From Clostridiales bacterium oral taxon 876 str. F0540 (GTDB taxonomy: Bacteria; Bacillota; Clostridia; Clostridiales; Clostridiaceae), in NCBI GenBank assembly GCA_000466585.1, contig KE993499.1:1-59882 (forward strand): a DNA stretch of 59,882 nt, given 5' to 3'. Positions 34,819 to 42,880 of this stretch are shown in pieces (position 1 is the stretch's first letter; each line of letters opens with the position of its first letter). The notes under the pieces were generated by a model. That model saw only the letters and a program-made list of their open reading frames with translations. It ran no database searches and was not told the origin of the DNA. The translations under genes and the position numbers were made by a program.

Positions 34819-36486
34819 TTAAATATCCTTCCAGCTAAACTTAAAACTTATATTCCAAAATAAAATAAATAATAGAAGCAATGCAATATTATATGCTAAA
34901 ATTCCATACTGAATTTTAGTGAGTGCAAAGTGTATTCCTGCGCAGCCTCCGCAGTAAGCCATACTCCCAAACACAAGCCCCAGCGCACCTTCTTCACTGC
35001 TTTTATTTGTAGCGAAGTCCTTATGAAAAGGAAGTTCTTTTTTAGACAATTTGAATATGAGCATAGATAAAAGCATTATGCTTAAAAATATTCCGGTTAG
35101 GTCTAACAGTATTCTGGGCCCAAATATAATTAGAAATATAATTGTTATTATTAGGTATACAGGAACTACCAGCTTCAGCATCACAGCCTTTATTGCTCCT
35201 TTGAAAATATCTGCCGGTTTTTCAATAGGCAGTGCTTTATATATCCAAGCACCTTTGTATTTTTCGCTTCTATTAATATATGTAACCGCTCCTCCGAGCA
35301 CAATGATTGAAAAATAGATGAAAAGATAAGCCTTTCCACCTCTAATGCTTGACATCACTTGTGAAAAACTCTTGCCCTTTTCAAATTGATTTGCCATGAA
35401 TATAAATGGCATTATTACCGAAAATGCAAGAGAAGGATAAATACTTAGCTTAAGCTTTCTTTCATTAGAAATCATATTTTGTGTAAATCTAAAAAATGCA
35501 TTTTCTGTTCTGTTAAAAGTAAACAATCCAGCAAAGGTCCTTTGTCTTTTAACCTTTTTTTCTTTAGATTCTTTTACTCTCTCATTATTTTGAGAAAGCT
35601 TTTGAAGATTTCTTTCAAAATATGGAGTTATTACTTTAAAATAAAGAACAAAGGCTGCTACTGGCAATATTATGCTTATAGCTGTAAATACTATAAAAAC
35701 AAAGGATTTGTTTCCTTCAAATATTAAGCTGTAAGGCGCAGCAAACCAGGTTGACGGTATCAAATAATGCCACCATTTTGGTTCATAGGCTATATTGTAG
35801 TCAAACAAATTAAAAATTCTTCCCATAAATTGATAGCCTACTGTAATAACTATACTGAGCACAATTTGAAAATAATTAATAACATCCTTAAGCTTTTCTC
35901 CATCAAACATTGATAATATAAAGAAATATAAGATAGATGTAAAAAATATAATAAATCCCGATACAAGAACAAGCTGAAATAAAAAAACGAGTGCAAAAAG
36001 TATTCCATATTTATATATTGAAGCTATAATTGCAAGACCTGAGAAGGAAGCAGTAATACTGAAAAGATATATAAATATATGTATAAGCTTTGCAGCGTTA
36101 ATAGTTCTACTGTCTACAGGCCTCGGCATAAGAATATTTTTATCTTTTATATCCAATAAAACCGATGAAAAATCTGAAATCATTGTTGCCATAATCATAA
36201 AAATTATCATACCCAATATAAAATTCATCTTCATAAATAATGGCATAGGTATAAAGATAAAGATTGCTATAAAAAGGCCTAAAAATCCATACATAAGCAG
36301 TGAAAAAGTAAATTGGTTTCTACTTTTCTTATCAGAATTGTTATTGTTCATTATTGTAGTTGTTCTTCTGCTGTCTAAAGTCAGCTTAAGCTGAACAATT
36401 TTTCTCATCATCTTGTAGTCAATTCCTAGTTTTGTAAAGATAGAACTAAATCTATCTAAAAGCTTTAATACCCAAATATCTTTCAT
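34819..36486 (-). CDS. ABC exporter membrane subunit (ABC-2 like), putative
   Basis: A 555-residue membrane protein with about twelve hydrophobic segments and a soluble stretch in the middle (KLSQNNERVKESKEKKVKRQR, residues about 300-320). The second half repeats the membrane layout. It shows no ATP-binding motif. It follows an ABC ATPase gene by 46 bp and is almost certainly its permease. The substrate is unknown; similar two-gene exporters handle bacteriocins or drugs. AGGAGG lies seven bases before the ATG at 36486; a frame extending to 36522 has no site. A Cys-rich stretch, AYCGGCAGIHF, occurs near the C-terminus. Confidence 0.8.
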   Translation of the reverse strand: MKDIWVLKLLDRFSSIFTKLGIDYKMMRKIVQLKLTLDSRRTTTIMNNNNSDKKSRNQFTFSLLMYGFLGLFIAIFIFIPMPLFMKMNFILGMIIFMIMATMISDFSSVLLDIKDKNILMPRPVDSRTINAAKLIHIFIYLFSITASFSGLAIIASIYKYGILFALVFLFQLVLVSGFIIFFTSILYFFILSMFDGEKLKDVINYFQIVLSIVITVGYQFMGRIFNLFDYNIAYEPKWWHYLIPSTWFAAPYSLIFEGNKSFVFIVFTAISIILPVAAFVLYFKVITPYFERNLQKLSQNNERVKESKEKKVKRQRTFAGLFTFNRTENAFFRFTQNMISNERKLKLSIYPSLAFSVIMPFIFMANQFEKGKSFSQVMSSIRGGKAYLFIYFSIIVLGGAVTYINRSEKYKGAWIYKALPIEKPADIFKGAIKAVMLKLVVPVYLIITIIFLIIFGPRILLDLTGIFLSIMLLSMLIFKLSKKELPFHKDFATNKSSEEGALGLVFGSMAYCGGCAGIHFALTKIQYGILAYNIALLLLFILFWNISFKFSWKDI

Positions 36487-36532
36487 TACTAACCTCCTGT
36501 ATTCCTTACAAGTGCATGACAATTATTAATTG

Positions 36533-37324
36533 TCACGCCTCACTACTAAGCACACTTACAAACTCTTCTGCTATTTGTTTATGCTGGTTAAAGCCTGTGA
36601 GTTGGTTAAATATTTCCTCTAAAGAGCCTTCTTTGCTCTTTTCCTTAAGCTCTTCAAAGGTCCCATCCGCAACAACCTGTCCACCATTTATAAGCACAAT
36701 TCTGCTGCTTATTCTTTCAACCACATCCATAATATGCGAAGAATAGAATATCGTCTTCCCTTGTCTGGCAAGCTCAGACATTATTTCTTTTACAACCATA
36801 ACACTGTTTGCATCAAGCCCGCTTAAAGGTTCATCTAAGAACAATATATCAGGATTATGAAGTAGACTTGAGATAATAAGAACCTTCTGTCTCATTCCTT
36901 TAGAAAAAGATGATATTCTTGAATCATATACCCCTTCTATTCCAAAGAGCTCCATAAGCTTCTTAGCTTTTTCATCTACTTTTTCATAATCTAAACCATA
37001 GAGCTCTCCTATAAAAGTAAGATACTCTCTTGCTGTCAAGTTTTCGTAAACCTCGGCAGTTTCAGGTACATAGCCTATCCTTTTTTTATATTCAATGTTT
37101 CCGCTTGATATATCTTCACCAAAAATTTTTATTGTCCCTCTATAATTATTTAGTATTCCCAGTAATATTTTCACTGTAGTACTTTTGCCTGCACCATTAG
37201 GTCCAATATATCCAATTATCTGTCCTTTGTGAATATCTATGTTTATTCCCTTAAGAACATCCTCTGAGCCATAGCTCATTCTTAAATCCTTAATAGAAAT
37301 AATTGGTTCATTATTGTTTTCCAT
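36533..37324 (-). CDS. ABC transporter ATP-binding protein
   Basis: A 263-residue ABC ATPase. Walker A GPNGAGKST, Q-loop YVPETAEVYENLTAREYL, signature FSKGMRQK, Walker B ILFLDEP and the switch-histidine segment YSSHIMD are all present. The layout is that of the DRA/ABC-2 exporter subfamily. It drives the permease encoded 46 bp downstream on the same strand. The ATG at 37324 follows AAGGAC; a GTG-like extension to 37339 is less likely. An inverted repeat at its expected transcription start (37349-37366) suggests control by a repressor. Confidence 0.93.
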   Translation of the reverse strand: MENNNEPIISIKDLRMSYGSEDVLKGINIDIHKGQIIGYIGPNGAGKSTTVKILLGILNNYRGTIKIFGEDISSGNIEYKKRIGYVPETAEVYENLTAREYLTFIGELYGLDYEKVDEKAKKLMELFGIEGVYDSRISSFSKGMRQKVLIISSLLHNPDILFLDEPLSGLDANSVMVVKEIMSELARQGKTIFYSSHIMDVVERISSRIVLINGGQVVADGTFEELKEKSKEGSLEEIFNQLTGFNQHKQIAEEFVSVLSSEA

Positions 37325-37348
37325 TGTCCTTCCCCCCAATAAAAACGT

Positions 37349-37366
37349 TTGTTATAATAATAACAA
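37349..37366. promoter_or_regulatory. Candidate operator for the ABC exporter
   Basis: Arms TTGTTAT and ATAACAA around a 4-bp centre, about 10 bp downstream of a minus-strand TATAAT (37382-37377) and upstream of the ABC ATPase ribosome binding site. This is a typical repressor position. Confidence 0.45.
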
Positions 37367-37462
37367 TTTTTAGCATATTATATCACAACTTATGTCTGTG
37401 TTCTATAAATTTACTTTAATTACAATTATATTTAAATATTTAACTATATAACTTCTTATCAT

Positions 37463-37476
37463 GATATCGCGATATC
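37463..37476. promoter_or_regulatory. Perfect 14-bp palindrome
   Basis: GATATCGCGATATC, in the gap between divergent genes. It could be an operator for either side. There is no direct evidence of function. Confidence 0.35.
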
Positions 37477-37640
37477 TTCTTTTCTTGAAATCAAGTTGTC
37501 GCATACTTCAATGATGTTGTTTTCAAATAACTCAAGGCCCTTACATAGCCATTTGAACCTTAGTTTATTTTATTATTAATAATATCAATACTTATAAGTT
37601 TATCTATTTAAATTATCTATTTTACTTCTTATAGGCTGAG

Positions 37641-37684
37641 CCCTTAGAATAAATATTGTTATTAGATATTTATTTTAAGGGGGA
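37641..37684 (+). promoter_or_regulatory. Hairpin covering the RBS of the ECF S-component gene
   Basis: The 16-nt arms at 37641-37656 and 37666-37681 pair completely (one G-T) with a 9-nt loop. The last three bases of the right arm are the first Gs of the GGGGG ribosome binding site (37679-37683), with the ATG at 37693. When folded, the hairpin would hinder translation, which fits control by an upstream sensor or by RNA temperature. Confidence 0.6.
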
Positions 37685-37692
37685 TTAACCTT

Positions 37693-38259
37693 ATGCAAAA
37701 CAGAAAACCTTTCATTATGATTATGTGTGCCATAGCAGTAGCATTAAATATTGTATTAGGCACAGTAGTTCAAAAGCTTCAAATTCCGCTTTTATTCCTT
37801 GATGCAGTAGGAACTATCTTTGCTGCTGTTTTATTTGGTCCTTGGTATGGTGCTGCTGTAGGTACTATAACAAATGTATTAACAGGAATAATCACCGGAA
37901 ATCCAAAAGATATACCTTTCTTTTTAGTCAATGCAGTAGCAGGCTTAGTAGTTGGTTATATGGCTAGAAAGTTCAAATTTACACTTGTTACTTCTATAAT
38001 CACAGGTATTATTTTATCAATAGTATGTCCTTTAATAGGTACCCCTATATCAGTGTGGCTGTACGGAGGATTAACCGGTGGAGGCAACGACTTTTTATTC
38101 CTAGTTCTAAAGAATTCCGGAATGCAGCTTTTACCAGCAGCTTTCTGGCCAAGAATCGCTTCAAATATAATTGATAAGATAGGTTCTTGTATTCTTGTCT
38201 TTGCTGCAATGAAATATATACCTGCTCAGTATAAGGGAAACAAAAATATAGCTGCTTAG
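37693..38259 (+). CDS. ECF transporter S component
   Basis: A 188-residue membrane protein with about six hydrophobic segments, the size and pattern of substrate-binding S components of energy-coupling-factor vitamin transporters. LFLDAVGTIFAAVLFGPWYGAAVGTITN with helix-packing Ala/Gly resembles CbrT-like and other orphan S components. The substrate is not clear from sequence. No EcfA/EcfT energy module is adjacent, so it should use a shared module coded elsewhere. Its ribosome binding site lies in a strong hairpin, so translation is probably regulated. A terminator follows. Confidence 0.82.
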   Translation: MQNRKPFIMIMCAIAVALNIVLGTVVQKLQIPLLFLDAVGTIFAAVLFGPWYGAAVGTITNVLTGIITGNPKDIPFFLVNAVAGLVVGYMARKFKFTLVTSIITGIILSIVCPLIGTPISVWLYGGLTGGGNDFLFLVLKNSGMQLLPAAFWPRIASNIIDKIGSCILVFAAMKYIPAQYKGNKNIAA

Positions 38260-38267
38260 CAATTAAC

Positions 38268-38301
38268 GGATAGATAGTTTAAAACTACTCTATCCTTTTT
38301 T
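38268..38301 (+). terminator. Rho-independent terminator
   Basis: GGATAGA (38268-38274) pairs with TCTATCC (38289-38295), with an inner AGT/ACT pairing, followed by TTTTTT. It lies 9 bp after the ECF S-component stop. Confidence 0.8.
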
Positions 38302-38336
38302 AAACTAACTTTAACTTTTAATGAAGGGAGAAATAT

Positions 38337-38819
38337 ATGAGAAGTAAGAAGATAATACTTACAAGTCACTGTATATTAAATCAAAACAGCGTAGTTGAGT
38401 CCCTTGCCAGAGCTAAGGGCGCCTTTGGTTTTGTAAAGGATTTGGTTGAAAGCGGAGTTGGAATAATTCAGCTTCCCTGTCCTGAATTCAGATTTCTAGG
38501 CATAACAAGAAAACCTATGGAAAAAGCTGATTATGATAATCCTGAATATAGAAAGCTTTGCCAAAAGCTTTTTATGCCGGTTCTTGAAGATTTGCTTGTA
38601 TATATTGAAAACGGCTATGAGTTCTGCGGTATTATAGGTATTAACCAAAGTCCAACCTGCAGCATATCTGGAAACCGTGGGGTTTTTATGGAAGAAATCT
38701 TCAAGCTTTTGTCTTCCAAAGGCATAGAGCCTAAATACTTTGAGGTTCCTGAGGATTACAATGATGAAAAAGATAGTGCTAAACTATTTGATAAAATAAA
38801 AAATACTTTAGGTCTATAA
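38337..38819 (+). CDS. TudS-related putative desulfidase (CD3072-like)
   Basis: A 160-residue cytoplasmic protein. Cysteines in TSHCILNQNS (near residue 12), QLPCPEF (near 49) and QSPTCSI (near 105) match the three [4Fe-4S]-binding cysteines of the TudS/DUF523 desulfidase group, with another in EFCGIIGINQ. Proteins of this group remove sulfur from thio-substituted compounds such as thiouracil; the substrate here is unknown. The ATG follows AAGGGAG. It stands alone between two terminators. Confidence 0.82.
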   Translation: MRSKKIILTSHCILNQNSVVESLARAKGAFGFVKDLVESGVGIIQLPCPEFRFLGITRKPMEKADYDNPEYRKLCQKLFMPVLEDLLVYIENGYEFCGIIGINQSPTCSISGNRGVFMEEIFKLLSSKGIEPKYFEVPEDYNDEKDSAKLFDKIKNTLGL

Positions 38820-38822
38820 ACT

Positions 38823-38864
38823 AAAAGCGGTCTTAGTGGTTAAGCTAAGACTGCTTTTTTGCTT
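38823..38864 (+). terminator. Rho-independent terminator
   Basis: AAAAGCGGTCTTAG (38823-38836) pairs with CTAAGACTGCTTTT (38845-38858), one G-T, loop 8 nt, running into TTTTTTGC. Confidence 0.9.
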
Positions 38865-38877
38865 TTGTATAATTTCT

Positions 38878-38897
38878 TAAGAAATTCGTAAGAAATT
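38878..38897 (+). promoter_or_regulatory. Direct repeat upstream of the OmpR-type regulator
   Basis: TAAGAAATT occurs at 38878-38886 and 38889-38897, an 11-bp repeat, the spacing that OmpR/PhoB-family regulators bind. A TATAAT (38926-38931) lies downstream, with no good -35. This is a plausible autoregulatory site for the next gene. Confidence 0.5.
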
Positions 38898-38995
38898 TAA
38901 ATACAGATTTGTAAAAAACCTTTCTTATAATTAAATTACAGCTACAGCAAATTATATAGAAGGTGATATAATGGTTTGAGAAGGAGTGGGGATAT

Positions 38996-39688
38996 ATGTC
39001 AAAATATAATGTTTTAGTTGTCGATGATGATGATGAAATAAGAGATGCTATTGAAATTTATCTAAAAAATGAGGATATTAAAGTTTTCAAAGCTAAAGAT
39101 GGTATAGATGCACTTATGATTTTAGAGGAAGAAGATATACAGCTTGTACTTATGGATATTATGATGCCAAGAATGGATGGAATTAAAGCTACCTTTAAAA
39201 TAAGAGAAACCAAGCATATTCCTATAATTATGCTTTCAGCTAAATCTGAGGATACTGATAAAATTCTAGGGCTTAATATAGGAGCTGACGATTATATTAC
39301 TAAACCTTTTAATCCTTTGGAGCTTGTTGCAAGGGTTAGATCACAGCTTAGAAGGTATGTGAACTTTCAAAGCTTCGCCCCAGCAAGTAATACGCTGCAA
39401 ATAAAAGGCCTTATTCTAAATAGGGATACAAAACTTGTTACCGTAGATGGCGATGAAGTCAGATTAACTCCAATTGAATATAAGATACTGGAGCTTTTAA
39501 TGGAAAACAAAGGGCGTGTATTCTCTATAGATGAAATCTACGAGAGAGCATGGAATGAACCAAGCTACAACTCCGAAAATACTGTTGCTGTGCATATACG
39601 AAGAATACGTGAAAAGATTGAAATAAATCCTAAGGAACCAAAATATTTAAAGGTGGTGTGGGGTATTGGATATAAAATTGAAAAATAA
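38996..39688 (+). CDS. Response regulator, OmpR family
   Basis: A 230-residue transcription factor. The receiver domain (1-120) has VVDDDDE, the phosphorylation site LVLMDIMMP (aspartate near 53) and the lysine in DYITKPF. The C-terminal winged helix (130-228) has RLTPIEYKILELLMENKGRVFS and VAVHIRRIREKIE. AAGGAGTGGGGATAT precedes the ATG. It overlaps the histidine kinase gene behind it, so the two form a two-component pair. The 11-bp direct repeats upstream are a likely binding site. Confidence 0.95.
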   Translation: MSKYNVLVVDDDDEIRDAIEIYLKNEDIKVFKAKDGIDALMILEEEDIQLVLMDIMMPRMDGIKATFKIRETKHIPIIMLSAKSEDTDKILGLNIGADDYITKPFNPLELVARVRSQLRRYVNFQSFAPASNTLQIKGLILNRDTKLVTVDGDEVRLTPIEYKILELLMENKGRVFSIDEIYERAWNEPSYNSENTVAVHIRRIREKIEINPKEPKYLKVVWGIGYKIEK

Positions 39689-41813
39689 AAATTTAAAACT
39701 ATCAATTTTTATTTTATCTTTAGTTTTTATTACATTAGCTTTATGTTCCATGTTTAATTTAAGGGTCAATAAGGAGTATTTAAATTTTAAATCCTTTTTT
39801 GAGGGCCGACAGTTTGAAATGGAGTTAAATCAATTTTATTCTAATTTTAAAGCTTATAATGTTGATTATAAAGACTATGGCAAGAAATCAATTGATGACA
39901 AAATCAATACTGATGAATTTAATAATTTAAAAAATCAATACGACAATCAGCTTGAAAACAAACTTCAAGATACAGAAAATCAATATAATTCCCAGATTGA
40001 GAATGCTGAAAGCAATGGAAATAAGGATAAAGTAACAAGACTAACAGAAGAAAAAAACAAAAAGCTTGAAGAAATAAAGAAACAAAACACTAAATCTGCA
40101 GACGATATAAAAAAAGAGCTTGCTAAAAGAAGTGACGATAACTATAACTCAGTTAAAAAACAATATGAAAGCATAGCTGATATAATATATTATCTTAAAG
40201 ACAACAAGAGCGGTGATATCTATAGTAATTTGAATAATGTAGATGATATTCAAAAGTATATTAAAAGCAGTTCTGTATATTCTTTCAGTCTGCCTAATAA
40301 CTCTCCAACCTCCAGCACCAGATATGTAAGCAATCAGCTTTCAGGATTAGGTCTTGAAGGATATATAATAGTACCTAAAACCAGTCCATTGGTTTCAAAC
40401 AGCAAAGAGTTTTATGTTAATAAGGTACTTGCAATTATTCAGCTAATAATATTTCCTATTTTCTTAGTCTCAGGTGTCCTAATGTTAAGGTACTCTAGAA
40501 AAGAAGAAATAGATAAGCATTCTTTGATTATAACTTCTAATAAGCTTTATGGCAAAATTCCTTTTGATCTAAAGCTAATAATACTATTTTTCGCTTTAAT
40601 AATTTCACCGGAGATTTATAGAAACCTGTATTACTATGGTATGAATATAATTACCTCAGACTTTTTCATAAACCTTATTCTTACTACTTTATTTACTTTC
40701 TATCTTTATATAAGTATACCGGATATTATTAATTGTTTAAAAAATAGAGAAAATCTTTTAGTTGAAATAAAATCAGGATTGCTATATAAATTAAAAGAAA
40801 TTTTTATACGAAGTTTAAAAGATAAAAACCTATTGTTTATAACCATTGTATTTATGATTGGCTCAGTGCTATTTGGTGTTATTACAGCTGCAATATCATT
40901 AACCTATAACGGTCCGGAACTATTTATAATTGCCATGATATTATACGCATTGTTTGTTATTATTCTGCTTTTTAGAAACATAGCAAAATTAGATAAGATA
41001 ATAAAAGGTACCGATGAGATAGTTAAAGGAAACCTTAGCTATGTTATAAAAGAGAAAGGTAAGGGCAACTTCTCGAGGCTTGCACATAATATAAACAACA
41101 TGAAAACAGGCATAAGTATGGCTGTTGAAAGCCAGATGAAAAGTGATAGGCTGAAATCTGAGCTTATAACAAATGTATCTCATGACTTAAAAACTCCTCT
41201 TACCTCAATAATAAATTACGTCGATTTGCTGAAAAAAGAGGATTTATCAAAGGACGAAATGAACAGCTATATTAAGGTATTGGATAGAAAGGCTCAAAGG
41301 CTTAAGGTGCTTATAGAAGACTTATTTGAAGCCTCCAAGATGGCAAGCGGTGCTGTTGAATTAAACATTGAAAAAGTTGATGTCGCCCAATTGTTAAATC
41401 AATCCTTAGCTGAGCTTGACGAGAAGATTAAAGCCTCCGGGCTTGCTTTCAGAGTTAACATTCCTCATCATAAAGTTTATGCTAATCTAGATGGAAAGAA
41501 AACTTGGAGAGTTTTTGAAAATCTTATAGGAAATATACTAAAGTATTCTCAGACAGGGACAAGAGTTTATATTGATCTTTCTGAAACTGATGATAAAATT
41601 ATAATCACTATGAGAAATATTTCAGCCTATGAAATGGAATTCGATGTAGATGAAATTTTTGAAAGATTTAAGCGTGGAGATACCTCAAGAGCTACTGAGG
41701 GTTCAGGCCTTGGTCTAGCAATTGCCAAGAGCATAGTTGACCTTCAAGGCGGCAGACTGAATATTGATACTGACGGTGATTTATTTAAGGTTACGATAGA
41801 ACTTAAAAAATAA
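39666..41813 (+). CDS. Sensor histidine kinase, multi-pass
   Basis: A 715-residue membrane kinase. A first helix (about 12-30) is followed by an extracytoplasmic stretch of about 220 residues, much of it a charged coiled coil rich in Gln/Lys/Glu/Asn. Five more helices lie at about 258-440. A HAMP-like linker leads to the phosphoacceptor helix NVSHDLKTPLTS and an ATP-binding domain with ENLIGNILKYS and GSGLGLAI. The N-box is NLIGN. The start is TTG, at 39666 (AGGTGG nine bases upstream) or 39678. It overlaps the response regulator by 11-23 bp, so translation is coupled. The long coiled coil is unusual and may bind a partner or the wall. Confidence 0.92.
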   Translation: MDIKLKNKNLKLSIFILSLVFITLALCSMFNLRVNKEYLNFKSFFEGRQFEMELNQFYSNFKAYNVDYKDYGKKSIDDKINTDEFNNLKNQYDNQLENKLQDTENQYNSQIENAESNGNKDKVTRLTEEKNKKLEEIKKQNTKSADDIKKELAKRSDDNYNSVKKQYESIADIIYYLKDNKSGDIYSNLNNVDDIQKYIKSSSVYSFSLPNNSPTSSTRYVSNQLSGLGLEGYIIVPKTSPLVSNSKEFYVNKVLAIIQLIIFPIFLVSGVLMLRYSRKEEIDKHSLIITSNKLYGKIPFDLKLIILFFALIISPEIYRNLYYYGMNIITSDFFINLILTTLFTFYLYISIPDIINCLKNRENLLVEIKSGLLYKLKEIFIRSLKDKNLLFITIVFMIGSVLFGVITAAISLTYNGPELFIIAMILYALFVIILLFRNIAKLDKIIKGTDEIVKGNLSYVIKEKGKGNFSRLAHNINNMKTGISMAVESQMKSDRLKSELITNVSHDLKTPLTSIINYVDLLKKEDLSKDEMNSYIKVLDRKAQRLKVLIEDLFEASKMASGAVELNIEKVDVAQLLNQSLAELDEKIKASGLAFRVNIPHHKVYANLDGKKTWRVFENLIGNILKYSQTGTRVYIDLSETDDKIIITMRNISAYEMEFDVDEIFERFKRGDTSRATEGSGLGLAIAKSIVDLQGGRLNIDTDGDLFKVTIELKK

Positions 41814-41861
41814 TTTTCATAAAAATAATGCACTTTTTAAGGTGCATTATTTTTATGAAAA
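41814..41861 (+). terminator. Terminator of the two-component operon
   Basis: A perfect 20-bp stem (41814-41833 and 41842-41861) with loop TTTTTAAG, two bases after the kinase stop codon. Confidence 0.88.
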
Positions 41862-42007
41862 CTTGTACTCACTATTCTAAATTTCATCTGGTATAACATG
41901 AAAATATATGATATAGTTCAATATATAGCAAATAAAATAATTTTTTTGTGTATATAATAAATATTGAAGATAACAATTGGTATTTGTAATTTGGAGGTTG
42001 AAATTTA

Positions 42008-42841
42008 ATGGCTATAAAAATTGTTGCAGATAGTAGCTGTGACCTAACTGAAGAAATGAAAAAAGAACTTAACGTAGAAATTGCACCATTAATACTGGAA
42101 TTAGGAGATAAGTCCTTTGTTGATGATGAAAATTTAGATGTAAAACAATACATTAAGGAAATGAATGTTTATGAGGGAGCGCCAAAAACAGCATGCCCTT
42201 CCCCAAATGAATATATGAAAAGATATGAAGGCCCAGAGAGCGTGTTTGTTGTAACTCTTTCAAAGTTTTTAAGCGGCTCTTATAACAGCGCAGTACTTGC
42301 AAAGGACATGTTTATGGAGGAAATAGGCAATAAATTCATTCATGTATTTGACAGTTTAAGTGCTGCTTCAGGTGAAACCATGGTAGCTATGAAGATAAAT
42401 GAACTTGCCAAGCTTAATTTTAGCGAAAATGAAATTGTAGAAAAAGTTTCAAAGTATATTAAAGAAATGAAGACTTTTTTCCTTTTAGAGAATCTAGAGC
42501 ATCTTGCAAAGGCCGGAAGATTAAATCCTATTGTAGCAAAGGTTGCCTCAATGCTTTCAATTAAGCCTATTATGTGTGGTGACGAAGGAAACATTAAACT
42601 TTTTGAAAAGGTAAGAGGCTATAAAAAAGCCTTCAATAGACTTATAGATGTTATTGGAGAAGAAGAAAATAATTTTGATGACAAAATATTAGGAATCGCT
42701 CACTGTAACTGCCTGGACAGAGCATTGGAATTTAAGGATGCAGTTCTTAAAAAATATAATTTTAAGGATGTTATAATCGTTGAAACTAAAGGCTTAAGTT
42801 CTACATATGCTGATGATGGCGGGATTGTAATAGCCTTTTAA
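42008..42841 (+). CDS. DegV family protein (fatty-acid binding)
   Basis: A 277-residue cytoplasmic DegV protein, the family that includes the FakB fatty-acid carriers of Gram-positive bacteria. IVADSSCDLTEEM at the N-terminus, PKTACPSPNEYMKRY and LSKFLSGSYNSAVLA are family segments. The mid-protein LENLEHLAKAGRLNP has the characteristic arginine and glycine. FakB proteins present fatty acid to the kinase FakA; no fakA is adjacent, and which ligand this one prefers is unknown. GGAGG with a good gap precedes the ATG. Confidence 0.9.
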   Translation: MAIKIVADSSCDLTEEMKKELNVEIAPLILELGDKSFVDDENLDVKQYIKEMNVYEGAPKTACPSPNEYMKRYEGPESVFVVTLSKFLSGSYNSAVLAKDMFMEEIGNKFIHVFDSLSAASGETMVAMKINELAKLNFSENEIVEKVSKYIKEMKTFFLLENLEHLAKAGRLNPIVAKVASMLSIKPIMCGDEGNIKLFEKVRGYKKAFNRLIDVIGEEENNFDDKILGIAHCNCLDRALEFKDAVLKKYNFKDVIIVETKGLSSTYADDGGIVIAF

Positions 42842-42849
42842 ATAATTTA

Positions 42850-42879
42850 AAAACTCTGAGGCAAACGCCTCAGAGTTTT
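42850..42879. terminator. Bidirectional terminator
   Basis: AAAACTCTGAGGC/GCCTCAGAGTTTT, a perfect 13-bp stem with loop AAAC, between the convergent DegV and helicase genes, which end 9 bp and 2 bp away. T-runs lie on both strands. Confidence 0.9.
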
Positions 42880-42880
42880 A

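Larger units (their letters stand above)
37325..37692. other. Intergenic region between ABC operon and ECF S component
   Basis: A 368-bp gap between divergent genes. It holds an inverted repeat TTGTTAT-AATA-ATAACAA (37349-37366), a minus-strand TATAAT (37382-37377), a perfect palindrome GATATCGCGATATC (37463-37476) and the hairpin over the ribosome binding site at 37641-37681. The sequence CCCTTA occurs twice (about 37547 and 37641). No known riboswitch core was recognised. Confidence 0.5.

Noticed and set aside
37630..37692. GGCTGAGCCC taken as part of a TPP riboswitch
   Set aside because: The CTGAGA core and the second conserved TPP element are absent; only a simple hairpin over the RBS can be supported.
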